64,000 bases of DNA from JBDOQU01 sp039839375 (GTDB lineage Bacteria; Pseudomonadota; Alphaproteobacteria; DSM-16000; Inquilinaceae). Below, in pieces: positions 7,456-16,216 of this stretch. Positions within the stretch are counted from its first letter, which is position 1; every line of letters begins with the position of its first letter. The position numbers and the translations under genes were made by a program. The DNA is taken from assembly GCF_039839375.1 (NCBI RefSeq), contig NZ_JBDOQU010000007.1, positions 170,766 to 234,765 on the forward strand. Direction: 5' to 3'. The notes beneath the pieces are model-generated. The model was not told the DNA's origin and searched no databases. It was given only the letters and a program-made list of their open reading frames with translations.

Positions 7456-8598
7456 TCAGGCGGCGAGTTCGAGGGCGGCTTCGGCGATCCAGCCGCCGCC
7501 GAGCACCCGGTCGCCATCGTAGAAGACGGCGGCCTGCCCCGGCGCGACGCCGAACTGCGGCGCGTCGAGCAGGATTTCCGCGCCGCCGGGCGCGACGGTC
7601 ACCGCCGCGTCGGCGAGTGGCTGGGCGGAGCGCAACTTGACCTGGATGCGGCGCGGGCTGTCGTCCAGCGGGTTGTCGCCCAGCCAGTTGACGTCCTGGA
7701 CGCGCACCCGGTCGCGGGCCAGCGCATCACGCGGGCCGACGATCACGCGGCGCGTCTCCGGCTCCAACCGCACGACATAGAGCGCATCACCGCCGCCGAC
7801 GCCGATGCCGCGCCGCTGGCCGATGGTGTAGTTGATGATGCCGTCATGGCGGCCCAGCACGCGGCCATCGACATGGACGATATCGCCCGCATCGATCGCG
7901 CCGGGGCGCAGCTTCCTCACCACCTCCGCATAGCCGCCGGTGGGCACGAAGCAGATGTCCTGGCTGTCCGGCTTGTCCGCGACCTCCAGCCCGAAACGGG
8001 CGGCGAGCGCCCGGGTTTCCGGCTTGGTCATCCCCCCGAGGGGGAAGCGCAGGAAATCGAGCTGTTCGGCCGTGGTGGCGAAGAGGAAGTAGCTCTGATC
8101 CTTCGCCGGATCGACGGCGCGGCGCAGTTCCGCCCCCGCCGGCCCCATGGCGCGGCGTACATAGTGGCCGGTGGCCAGCGCCTCCGCGCCCAGATCGCGC
8201 GCCGTCTCCAGAAGGTCGCGGAACTTTACCCGCTGATTGCAGCGCACGCAGGGGATCGGCGTCTCTCCGCGCAAATAGCTGTCGGCGAAGTCGTCGATCA
8301 CCGCCTGGGAGAAGCGGCTTTCATAATCAAGGACGTAATGGGCGAACCCGACGGAATCGGCGACGCGCCGGGCGTCGTAGATGTCCTGCCCGGCGCAGCA
8401 CGCGCCCTTCTTCCCCACGGTCATGCCATGGTCGTAGAGCTGGAGGGTGACGCCGACCACGTCATACCCCTCCTCCGCCAGAAGGGCGGCCGTGACGGAA
8501 CTGTCGACGCCGCCCGACATGGCGACGACGACCCGCGTGTCCTTCGGCGCCTTGTCGAATCCCAGTGAGTTCATGGGCGAGTTCATGGGCGAGTTCAT
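7456..8598 (-). CDS. mnmA: tRNA 2-thiouridine(34) synthase MnmA
   Basis: The product carries the PP-loop SGGVDSS that adenylates the tRNA, the GHY substrate motif, and the two catalytic cysteines in CVRCNQ and SQDICF. MnmA puts sulfur on U34 of Lys, Glu and Gln tRNAs using persulfide sulfur passed from a cysteine desulfurase, of which three are encoded in this window. Three in-frame ATGs (8598, 8586, 8574) come from a 12-base tandem repeat giving MNSP-MNSP-MNS; none has a clear Shine-Dalgarno, so the exact start is open. The core begins with VVVAMSGG shortly after. Confidence 0.95.
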   Translation of the reverse strand: MNSPMNSPMNSLGFDKAPKDTRVVVAMSGGVDSSVTAALLAEEGYDVVGVTLQLYDHGMTVGKKGACCAGQDIYDARRVADSVGFAHYVLDYESRFSQAVIDDFADSYLRGETPIPCVRCNQRVKFRDLLETARDLGAEALATGHYVRRAMGPAGAELRRAVDPAKDQSYFLFATTAEQLDFLRFPLGGMTKPETRALAARFGLEVADKPDSQDICFVPTGGYAEVVRKLRPGAIDAGDIVHVDGRVLGRHDGIINYTIGQRRGIGVGGGDALYVVRLEPETRRVIVGPRDALARDRVRVQDVNWLGDNPLDDSPRRIQVKLRSAQPLADAAVTVAPGGAEILLDAPQFGVAPGQAAVFYDGDRVLGGGWIAEAALELAA

Positions 8599-8602
8599 CG
8601 GC
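8567..8602. repeat. 12-base tandem repeat over the mnmA start
   Basis: GAGTTCATGGGC occurs twice and a third time with one change (GAGTTCATCGGC). On the minus strand every unit contains an ATG in the same frame, so copy-number change would add or remove four residues and one start codon. Confidence 0.85.
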
Positions 8603-8759
8603 GGGTTATATGGGCGTTCGACAACGCCATGCAACCTCCGCCCGCCGCCGCACGTTCCTTGCCACAATGCGCTTCGGCCTTATGGCCGATCGCGCTAGAT
8701 TCCGCTGCCGGATGGACAGGCCGTCCGGTCTCCCGCACGACCTTTCCCCGACAGGCCCG

Positions 8760-10334
8760 ATGAAACGACGCGAGCTTCTCTCCACCGCCGCCGCCGCGAC
8801 AGCGGTCGGCGCCCTTTATCCGCTGCTGGCCGCCCTGCCCGCCCGCGCCCAGATGACTGGATCGGCCGCCGGCCCTGCCCAGCCCTTCGATCGCGAATGG
8901 CTGGTGGCCGAGGCGCGGCGGCTGGCCGAGGCGGCCTATGTGCCGCCGCCGGACACGGTGCCCCAGGCCCTGAAGGATCTGAGCTGGGACCAATATCAGG
9001 ACATCGCGTACGAGGAGGACGAATCCCTGTGGGCGGAGGACGATCTGGCCTTCCAGGTCCGGCTCTTCCATCTGGGGCTCTTCTTCCTGAAGCCGGTAAA
9101 GATCCATGAGGTGGTGGACGGGCAGGCGACGCCGATCGCCTATTCCAGCGACCTGTTCGACTATGGCGACAACGAGTTTGATCCGCCGTTGCCGGCCGAT
9201 CTGGGCTTCGCCGGCTTCCGCGTCCATTTCCATACCGATTTCGAATTCGACATGGCGGCTTTCCTGGGCGCGAGCTACTTCCGGGCGGTCGGCGGCGAGC
9301 GGCAGTACGGCATGTCCGCGCGCGGCCTGGCGATCGACACCGGCCTACCGAGCGGCGAGGAGTTCCCGGACTTCCGCGCCTTCTGGATCGAGCGGCCGGC
9401 GCCAGGGGAGACGACCCTGACGGTCCATGCCCTGCTGGACAGCCCCAGCATCGCCGGTGCCTTCAGCTTCGACATCAGCCCCGGCCAGACCACGCTGATG
9501 GACGTGCGCACGAACCTGTTCCCGCGCGCCGCGATCAATCAGCTTGGCATCGCGCCGCTGACCAGCATGTACCAGTTCGGCGAGAACGACCGCCGCGTCT
9601 CGGACGATTTCCGGCCGGAGGTCCATGATTCCGACGGGCTGTCGATGTGGCGCGGCAACGGCGAATGGATGTGGCGGCCGCTGGTGAACTCACCCGTCCT
9701 GCGGGCCAACCTGTTCATGGACGAGAATCCGCGCGGCTTCGGCCTGCTGCAGCGCGACCGGAAATTCGAGCACTATCAGGATGACGGCGTCTACTACAAC
9801 AAGCGGCCCAATCTGTGGGTGGAGCCGCTGGGGCCGTGGGGCAAGGGCGCGGTGCAGCTTGTCGAGATCCCGACGGCGGACGAGACGTTCGACAACATCG
9901 TCGCCTTCTGGGTGCCGGAGCAGGAGATCGCGCCGGGGCAGGAGATTGCTCTCGACTACCGCCTGTCATGGGGCACGCAGGTGCCGGGCAATTACGCGAC
10001 CGCCGCCAGAGTCATCGCGACCCGGATCGGCGCCGGCGGGATTCCGGGGCTGGACCAGACCAGCGAAAGCCGGAAGTTCGTGATCGACTTCAAGGGCGGC
10101 GATCTGGCGCTCCTGAGCCGGGAAACGCCGGTGGAGCCGGTCATCACCACCTCCCGCGGCCGCATCAGCGAGCCGGCCGCGCGCCCGATCGAGGAACTGG
10201 GCGGCTGGCGGGTCAATTTCGACCTGGTGGAGGTCGAGGGCACGGAGCCTGTGGACCTGCGCCTCTATCTCAAGCTGGACGAAACGGCGCTGACGGAGAC
10301 CTGGATCTATCAGTGGACGCCGCGCCGGATCTGA
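8760..10334 (+). CDS. opgD: Periplasmic glucan biosynthesis protein (OpgG/OpgD family)
   Basis: The 524-residue product starts at the ATG at 8760 with a twin-arginine signal (MKRRELLSTAAAATA, cut after PARA). The rest matches the MdoG/OpgG family, periplasmic proteins needed for osmoregulated periplasmic glucans. Tat export is the feature that separates E. coli OpgD from OpgG, hence the symbol, given with reserve. An in-frame extension to 8565 lacks signal character and runs into the mnmA repeat. Its stop codon abuts that of the convergent sensor kinase with no space between. Confidence 0.85.
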   Translation: MKRRELLSTAAAATAVGALYPLLAALPARAQMTGSAAGPAQPFDREWLVAEARRLAEAAYVPPPDTVPQALKDLSWDQYQDIAYEEDESLWAEDDLAFQVRLFHLGLFFLKPVKIHEVVDGQATPIAYSSDLFDYGDNEFDPPLPADLGFAGFRVHFHTDFEFDMAAFLGASYFRAVGGERQYGMSARGLAIDTGLPSGEEFPDFRAFWIERPAPGETTLTVHALLDSPSIAGAFSFDISPGQTTLMDVRTNLFPRAAINQLGIAPLTSMYQFGENDRRVSDDFRPEVHDSDGLSMWRGNGEWMWRPLVNSPVLRANLFMDENPRGFGLLQRDRKFEHYQDDGVYYNKRPNLWVEPLGPWGKGAVQLVEIPTADETFDNIVAFWVPEQEIAPGQEIALDYRLSWGTQVPGNYATAARVIATRIGAGGIPGLDQTSESRKFVIDFKGGDLALLSRETPVEPVITTSRGRISEPAARPIEELGGWRVNFDLVEVEGTEPVDLRLYLKLDETALTETWIYQWTPRRI

Positions 10335-12104
10335 TCAGCCGGTCCGGACCAGACTGGTCTGGCCGACGCGGTCCGGGGGGAAGTGCAGCGACGCGGTGGT
10401 GCCTTCCCCCTGCCGGCTCTCCAGGACCAGCCGCGCATCGTGCAGCTTCGCCAGCGAGAGCGTGATGGCGAGGCCCAGTCCGACGCCTTCATGGCGCTTG
10501 TTCAGCCAGTCGTCGCCCTGGGCGAAGGGTTCCATGACCTCGGCCAGGGCTTCCTCGCTGATGCCGATGCCGGTATCGGCCACGGCGATGCGGAACGCTC
10601 CGTCGACGATTGACGCCTCCACCCGAACGCTGCCGCCGGCGGCGGTGAACTTCACCGCGTTGACCAGCAGGTTCTGGACCATGTGGACGAGCGCCAGCCG
10701 GTCGGCATAGAGAAGCGGCAGGTCGCGGCCGAGCGATTCCGAATAGTCGATCCCGCCTTTCTCCACCGCCGGCCGGACCAGCCGGCCAACATCGCGGATG
10801 ACCTCCACGGCATCAATCCAATCCTCATGGATCGGGAACCGCCCCGCCTCCAGCGTCGAGAAGCGGAGCAGGTTCTCCACCATGTTCAGCAGCGCGCGGC
10901 CGGCGCCGTTGATGTCGGCTATATATTCCCGCTGCTTGGTCGTCAGCGGCCCGACGACCGCCTGCTGCATCAGGTCGGAGAAGCCGATGACGGCGTTGAG
11001 CGGCGTTCTCAACTCATGGCTCATATTGGCGAGGAAGGCCGCCTTCACGCGGTTGGCCTCCTCCGCCTTGGTTTTGGCGGCCTCCAGCTCATGCTGGACC
11101 TGTATCTCCGGCGTCACGTCGCGGCCGATGCCGAGGACGCCGATCAGGCGGCCCTCATCGTCATAGGAGGGCAGTTTGGTCGAGGATACCCAGCATTCGC
11201 GGCCTGACGGCGTCATGAAATGCTCCAGATAACCGACGATCCCCTCCCCCTTCTCCATCACCTCTCGCTCGATGGACCGGAACAGCGCCGCATCGTCGGG
11301 TTTCAGGAACTCATCGTCACCGTGGCCGATCAGATCATCGGGATGGGTGCGGCCCAGATGGGCGGCCATAGCGGCGTTCGCCGCCAGGAACCGGCCGTCG
11401 GGATCCTTCAGATAGATGAATTCGGGCCAGCCCTCGAACAGGGTGCGCACGATGCCGCGTTCGATCGACAGAGCCTTCTGAAGCTTGTGCTTCTTCCTGA
11501 GCGCCCGGCGGAGGGCTACCAGCGCCGCGATCCTGTCTTCCTCATGCAGCAGGAGCCCGCCGAGAAGCGTCGTGCCGATGAGCGTTCCCGCGATCATCGG
11601 CAGGTAGAAGGTCATGAAGTTGGCCATGATCATCGACGGCAGCAGGACCCACAGGCCCAGGATGCTGGTCCCGGCCAGCGCCGCGCCGAGGACGATCAGG
11701 TTGAGGTACCGCAGCGCCTGGCGTTCGGGAATCCACAGCCGCGCCGACAGGCCGCACAGGAAGGCGACGAAGACCATGACGATGCCGGTCGGCGCGCCGC
11801 CCCCGCCCAGCCACAGCCTGAACGCTCCGGCGATGGCCGACGCCACCAGGCCGACGATCGGCCCGCCGAAGAAGCCGGCGACGCCGAGAGGCACGGCGCG
11901 AAGATCGAAGACGAAGCCGGGGTCGATCTCCACCGGCATCAGCATCCCGGCGATGGCGCCGACGCCGAACAGGCTTCCCAATACGATGGCGCGGCCCCAA
12001 CGCCGCGGAACCCGCCGGAACAGGGGGTAGAGCGCCGCGATGATCGCGATCGACGCGATCTGTGACAGCACAGGTGCCGCCATTCCGAAGAGAGACGCCG
12101 TCAT
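10335..12104 (-). CDS. 5TMR_LYT-type PAS sensor histidine kinase
   Basis: The 589-residue product has five or six N-terminal membrane helices (about 1-190) with the DLRAVPLGVAGFFGGP pattern of the LytS-like 5TMR sensor, then a PAS domain (about 225-345), HisKA with SHELRTPL, and an HATPase with the DTGIGI and GVGLGL glycine boxes. It is a complete membrane kinase but has no receiver and no adjacent response regulator, so its partner is encoded elsewhere. It is convergent with the glucan gene; whether it senses envelope or osmotic state is only suggested by that neighbour. Confidence 0.92.
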   Translation of the reverse strand: MTASLFGMAAPVLSQIASIAIIAALYPLFRRVPRRWGRAIVLGSLFGVGAIAGMLMPVEIDPGFVFDLRAVPLGVAGFFGGPIVGLVASAIAGAFRLWLGGGGAPTGIVMVFVAFLCGLSARLWIPERQALRYLNLIVLGAALAGTSILGLWVLLPSMIMANFMTFYLPMIAGTLIGTTLLGGLLLHEEDRIAALVALRRALRKKHKLQKALSIERGIVRTLFEGWPEFIYLKDPDGRFLAANAAMAAHLGRTHPDDLIGHGDDEFLKPDDAALFRSIEREVMEKGEGIVGYLEHFMTPSGRECWVSSTKLPSYDDEGRLIGVLGIGRDVTPEIQVQHELEAAKTKAEEANRVKAAFLANMSHELRTPLNAVIGFSDLMQQAVVGPLTTKQREYIADINGAGRALLNMVENLLRFSTLEAGRFPIHEDWIDAVEVIRDVGRLVRPAVEKGGIDYSESLGRDLPLLYADRLALVHMVQNLLVNAVKFTAAGGSVRVEASIVDGAFRIAVADTGIGISEEALAEVMEPFAQGDDWLNKRHEGVGLGLAITLSLAKLHDARLVLESRQGEGTTASLHFPPDRVGQTSLVRTG

Positions 12105-12358
12105 GCGTCTTGGTTAACCGATCAGGACTTAAGAAAATCGTAATGTGCCACGATTCCCGGGAGAGATGCGAAGATCTTCTCCTATTCGTCATTCCGGACT
12201 TGATCCGGAATCCATGGGCCGGCGCCGCCTTATGAGGGTGAAGGAGCGAGCACCGCCCCCGCGGCCATCAACACCGTATGGATGCTGGATCAAGTCCAGC
12301 ATGACGTTTTCTGGTGCGATGCCCACTTGGTTCGACAGGCTCACCATGAAGGAGAGGT
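12105..12358. repeat. Intergenic cluster of three dispersed palindromic repeat types
   Basis: Between the kinase and the acyltransferase gene lie module B (12187-12220, ATTCCGGACTTGATCCGGAAT core), module C (12281-12306, ATGCTGGATCAAGTCCAGCAT) and module A (from 12331, TTCGACAGGCTCACCATGA). The same modules recur at 20208-20395, 21003-21120, 42661-43147 and 52210-52410. No gene is seen. Confidence 0.8.
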
Positions 12359-13453
12359 CTAAGCGCTCCTGCCCAGCGAGGCTTCGCGCAAGGGCGCGGG
12401 CCTGGACGTTGCCTTGCGGGGCGGGCGGTTGAGTAGGTCCGGGAGGGGGGACTGGAACAGCCAGGCCAGCGGCCGCCTGGCGCAGAGGGCATGGATGCCG
12501 AGAGGCAGCACGACGCAGACGGTGGCGATCAGGGCGACCGGTAGATAGCCCGGCGCCAGGTCGAATCTCAGCATCGCGTTGATCGTGATGGAGATGATGA
12601 GCGCGTGCAGGACGTAGATCGGCAGCGTGTTCCGGCCGATCATCGCCACCGCCGATCGCAGGGGCGTCCGCGCGATGAAGAGGGCCATGCCGATCCCGGC
12701 CGCCAGTCCGGCGAGATCGGCCAGCAGCACGACGATCGGCACGTTGAGCAGGCCGGTCATCCTGGCCGCACCCACGAGGGCCGGGAAGGCTATGATGGCG
12801 CCCGCCCAGGCTGCGAGAGGAACCTTCTCCGCCCGTTCGAACAGGAGCCGCGCCAGTTCCCCGCCCATGGCGAAGAACACGTAGTACTGCGCCAGATTGT
12901 TCAGGACGAAATTGTCGGTTCGGAACGCGCCGGATTCCACGGTCGCCGCCAGCGCCATCGCCAGGACCAGGTGCAGGCCAGGCGGCAGCCGGCGGAGGAT
13001 GAAGGCCAGGCTGTAATAGAGCCCCAGCGCGTAGAGAAACCAAAGGCCGCTGAACGGGTAGAACAGGATGTTCAGGATCGGCGGCAGCACGCCGCCCTGC
13101 GCTTCATGGGCGATGCTGGGATCGGCCAGCAGCACGTAGTGCCGGACCAGCGACCAGAGCAGATAGAGATAGAGGTAATTGGTTATCCGGAAAGCCAGTT
13201 TGCTCCCCGGAGACTCCTTGTTGATCAGCCGCGCGGCGAAGGCGCCGGAAATGAAGAAGAAGAGCGGCATCCGCATGTACTGGAACAGCGAGGACAGCCC
13301 GCCCAGCAACGGGCTGTTCCAGCCGGTGGCCACGAAATAGAGGTCGATGTGATAGAGGATGACCAGAAGGATCGACAGGGCCTTGGCGCAATCGATCCAG
13401 TCTTTTCTCGTTCCGCTCACGGGGTGCCGTCTCCGCCTGTTGGCATTGATCAA
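12359..13453 (-). CDS. Acyltransferase 3 family membrane protein
   Basis: The 364-residue product has about ten hydrophobic helices. Near its N-terminus it carries DWIDCAKALSILLVILYH, the conserved Arg/His-containing first helix region of acyltransferase-3 (OafA/NodX/OpgC) proteins, and RMPLFFFISG follows. These proteins transfer acetyl or succinyl groups to surface or periplasmic glycans. Being near an OpgD-like gene suggests it might modify periplasmic glucans as OpgC does, but the kinase gene lies between and the link is inference. The last 30 residues are basic and variable. Confidence 0.85.
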   Translation of the reverse strand: MINANRRRRHPVSGTRKDWIDCAKALSILLVILYHIDLYFVATGWNSPLLGGLSSLFQYMRMPLFFFISGAFAARLINKESPGSKLAFRITNYLYLYLLWSLVRHYVLLADPSIAHEAQGGVLPPILNILFYPFSGLWFLYALGLYYSLAFILRRLPPGLHLVLAMALAATVESGAFRTDNFVLNNLAQYYVFFAMGGELARLLFERAEKVPLAAWAGAIIAFPALVGAARMTGLLNVPIVVLLADLAGLAAGIGMALFIARTPLRSAVAMIGRNTLPIYVLHALIISITINAMLRFDLAPGYLPVALIATVCVVLPLGIHALCARRPLAWLFQSPLPDLLNRPPRKATSRPAPLREASLGRSA

Positions 13454-13635
13454 GGCGGCGAAACCGGATGGAGACGTCCTCCTGCATGGAGAGCGTCACA
13501 TTTACGTAAAATAAAACAGAAGAAAAACCGATATCGCCAATGGCGTCCGTGCTACTCGCGATCGCTCACGAAGGACAGGGACAATAACGTGATATCGAAA
13601 CGAGCAAAAACGGGAACAGCCTTAAGCCCGCTCTT

Positions 13636-14064
13636 CTAGAAACCCAGCGCCAGCCGTGCGTCTTCGCTGGCTTTCTCAGGACCCCAGGGCGGATCCCAGG
13701 TGAGATCGACTTCACATCCCGTCGTACCGGGGACGTTGAGAACGCCCTTGCGAACCATCTCCGGCAGGCTGCCGGCGACGGGGCAGTTCGGCGCGGTCAG
13801 CGTCATCAGGACACGGACGGAGCCGTCCGCCGAAACGTCCAGATCGTAGATCAGGCCCAGATCGTAGATGTTGATCGGGATCTCCGGATCCTCGACCAGC
13901 ATCAGGTTGTCGATCACCGCCTCCCGGACCGTCTCAACGTCGACCGGCGGGTCGACATGGTTGCGGTCGGTCTTGACGTGGATCCAGTCCGGCTCCACGA
14001 CCTCCAGCCCGCCCATGAAGTCCTGGAGGCCAGGGCCTTCGGAAAGATTGCTCGCGGCGGACAT
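13636..14064 (-). CDS. sufT: SUF system Fe-S assembly protein SufT (MIP18/DUF59 family)
   Basis: The 142-residue product contains the DUF59 signature DPEIPINIYDLGLIYD (59-74) and the conserved Cys94 in TAPNCP. SufT-type proteins help deliver clusters to client enzymes. It is the last gene of the sufBCDSEA-T run, following sufA by three bases. The first 40 residues lie before the DUF59 core, as usual for SufT. Confidence 0.92.
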   Translation of the reverse strand: MSAASNLSEGPGLQDFMGGLEVVEPDWIHVKTDRNHVDPPVDVETVREAVIDNLMLVEDPEIPINIYDLGLIYDLDVSADGSVRVLMTLTAPNCPVAGSLPEMVRKGVLNVPGTTGCEVDLTWDPPWGPEKASEDARLALGF

Positions 14065-14067
14065 CGG

Positions 14068-14454
14068 TCAGGGCGCCGCGGGTTCGGCATCGGGCTGCTG
14101 GGGCGCGACGCGGAAGCTCTCGCCGCAGCCGCAACGGTCGACCTCGTTGGGATTGTTGAAGACGAACCGCGCGCCCAGATCCTCCTGGACGTAGTCCATC
14201 TCCGTCCCGATCAGGAACATGGAGGCCGACGGCTCGATCAGGATGGTGACGCCCTTGTCCTCCACCACATCCTCGAACCGCTTCACCTCCTCGGCATATT
14301 CCATGTGATAGCTGAGGCCGGAACAGCCGCGTGCCTTGACGCCGACGCGGACGCCGACGATCGGCTTGTCGGCGTTCGCCATCAGTTCCTTCACCCGTTC
14401 CGCCGCGCGGTCGGTGATGGTGATGGCCTTGGGCAGGGGTCGCATGGTCGCCAT
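14068..14454 (-). CDS. sufA: A-type Fe-S carrier SufA/IscA
   Basis: The 128-residue HesB/IscA-type protein has its three cluster-binding cysteines at Cys44 (GCSGLSY) and Cys108/Cys110 (CGCGESF). It takes clusters from the SufBCD scaffold and hands them to apo-enzymes. A 15-residue Pro/Ala tail follows the last motif. It sits between sufE and sufT and is separated from each by 50 and 3 bases. Confidence 0.93.
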   Translation of the reverse strand: MATMRPLPKAITITDRAAERVKELMANADKPIVGVRVGVKARGCSGLSYHMEYAEEVKRFEDVVEDKGVTILIEPSASMFLIGTEMDYVQEDLGARFVFNNPNEVDRCGCGESFRVAPQQPDAEPAAP

Positions 14455-14504
14455 TATCCGTGATCCTTTGTCCTCTTACCCGCACATATAGGGTCGCCGC
14501 TCGC

Positions 14505-14942
14505 CTAATTCACCGGCTCCGCCGTCGTGTAGGCTTCCGCCAAGCCCTTGATACGGGCCACCATCGCCGCCAGACCGCTGCGGCGGCCGCCGGACAGGTG
14601 CTTGTGCATCTCCACCCGCTCGAACAGGTCGGCGAGGTCGAGATCGAGCACCTCCCGCGGCGTCCTGCCGGAGCAGAGCGCGATCACGATCGCGACCAGC
14701 CCCTTGACGATGATGGCGTCGCTGTCGCCCTGGAACTCCAGCACCGGCTCCCTGCCGCTGTTGTCGACGCGGCTGACCAGCCAGACCTGGCTCATGCAGC
14801 CCTCGACCCTGGTGGCGGGCGTCTTCAGTGCGTCGGGCATCGGCGGCAGGGCCTTGCCGAGGCCGATGATGTAGTCGTAGCGCTCATCCCCTTCCAGGAA
14901 CTCCAGCGCCTCGATGATCTCGTCCGCGTCCTGTTCGGCCAT
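14505..14942 (-). CDS. sufE: Cysteine desulfuration protein SufE
   Basis: The 145-residue product shows the SufE fold with the active cysteine at Cys49 in VEGCMSQVW. It accepts persulfide sulfur from SufS and passes it to SufB. It lies 8 bases downstream of sufS in the same operon, which supports the pairing of these two rather than with the other desulfurases further upstream. Confidence 0.95.
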   Translation of the reverse strand: MAEQDADEIIEALEFLEGDERYDYIIGLGKALPPMPDALKTPATRVEGCMSQVWLVSRVDNSGREPVLEFQGDSDAIIVKGLVAIVIALCSGRTPREVLDLDLADLFERVEMHKHLSGGRRSGLAAMVARIKGLAEAYTTAEPVN

Positions 14943-14950
14943 GACGGACC

Positions 14951-16216
14951 CTAGCTCAGCTTCCTGATCGCAGAGTCGACCGCTTCGGCCAGCGCGTCAA
15001 CCTCCGCCCGGCTGTTGTAGAGGCCGAAGCTGGCGCGCGCCGTCGCGGTCACGTCAAGCATGTCCATCAGAGGCTGGGCGCAATGGTGCCCGGCGCGGAT
15101 CGCCACGCCCGACCGGTCGACCAGCGTCGCCAGATCGTGCGGATGGGCGGCGTCCACCGTGAAGGAGACGATGGCGGCCTTGCCCGGCGCGTTGCCCTGG
15201 ATCTTCAGCCCCCTTATGCGGGACAGCCTTTCGGTGGCGTAGCGCAGCAGATCGTTCTCATGGGCGCGGATGCGGTCGAACCCCAGCCGCGTCACATAGT
15301 CGATCGCCACGCCCAGCGCGATCGCCTCCACAATCGGCGGCGTCCCGGCCTCGAACTTGTAGGGCAAATCGTTGAAGCGGGTTTCCTCCCACGTCACCGA
15401 CCGGATCATGTCGCCGCCGCCCTGATAGGGCGGCAACTGGTCGAGCAGATCCTGCTTGCCGTAGAGGATGCCGATGCCGGACGGCCCGTAGAGCTTGTGG
15501 CCTGTGAAGGCGTAGAAATCGGCGTCTATTGCGCGGACATCGACATGGCCGTGGACGGCCGCCTGCGATCCGTCGAACAGGACCTTCGCGCCGGCCCCAT
15601 GGGCCAGCCGCGCGATCTCCGCCGCCGGCGTCACGGTGCCCAGCACATTGGAAGTATGGGCGATGGAGACCAGCCGGGTCCGTGGCCCCAGCAGCGCCTC
15701 GAACGCCGCCATGTCCAGCGACCCGTCGGGCAGCAGGGGCGCAACCTTCAGGACGATGCCCCGATCCTGGCGCAGCAACTGCCAGGGCACGATGTTGGCG
15801 TGGTGCTCCATCGCCGACACCACGATTTCGTCCCCTTCCCTGAGGGAGCGGCCGAAGCTGGAGGCGACGAGGTTGATCGATTCCGTCGCTCCCTTGGTGA
15901 AGATGATCTCCTTCACCGAATCCGCGTTCAGGAAGACGCGCACCTTCTCCCGCGCGCCCTCGTAGAGGTCCGTCGCCGCGCCGCTGAGATAGTGGAGCCC
16001 CCGATGGACGTTGGCGTAGTCGTTCTCGAGGATATGGGTGATGGCCTCGATCACCGCGCGCGGCTTCTGCGCCGACGCGCCATTGTCGAGATAGACCAGC
16101 GGCTTGCCATAGACCTCCCGCGACAGGATCGGGAAATCGGCCCGCACCCGATCGAGATCGTAATCGTTGACGGCGCTGACATGCGCCGCTGCGGGACGGG
16201 TCAGGGCATCGTCCAT
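14951..16216 (-). CDS. sufS: Cysteine desulfurase SufS (group II)
   Basis: The 421-residue PLP enzyme has Lys241 in TGHKLYGPSG for the Schiff base and Cys379 in RAGHHCAQP as the persulfide-forming residue, the form found in group II (SufS/CsdA) enzymes. It removes sulfur from cysteine and gives it to SufE, encoded next. Its start overlaps the sufD stop by one base. An N-terminal stretch of about 20 residues precedes the usual family start. Confidence 0.96.
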   Translation of the reverse strand: MDDALTRPAAAHVSAVNDYDLDRVRADFPILSREVYGKPLVYLDNGASAQKPRAVIEAITHILENDYANVHRGLHYLSGAATDLYEGAREKVRVFLNADSVKEIIFTKGATESINLVASSFGRSLREGDEIVVSAMEHHANIVPWQLLRQDRGIVLKVAPLLPDGSLDMAAFEALLGPRTRLVSIAHTSNVLGTVTPAAEIARLAHGAGAKVLFDGSQAAVHGHVDVRAIDADFYAFTGHKLYGPSGIGILYGKQDLLDQLPPYQGGGDMIRSVTWEETRFNDLPYKFEAGTPPIVEAIALGVAIDYVTRLGFDRIRAHENDLLRYATERLSRIRGLKIQGNAPGKAAIVSFTVDAAHPHDLATLVDRSGVAIRAGHHCAQPLMDMLDVTATARASFGLYNSRAEVDALAEAVDSAIRKLS

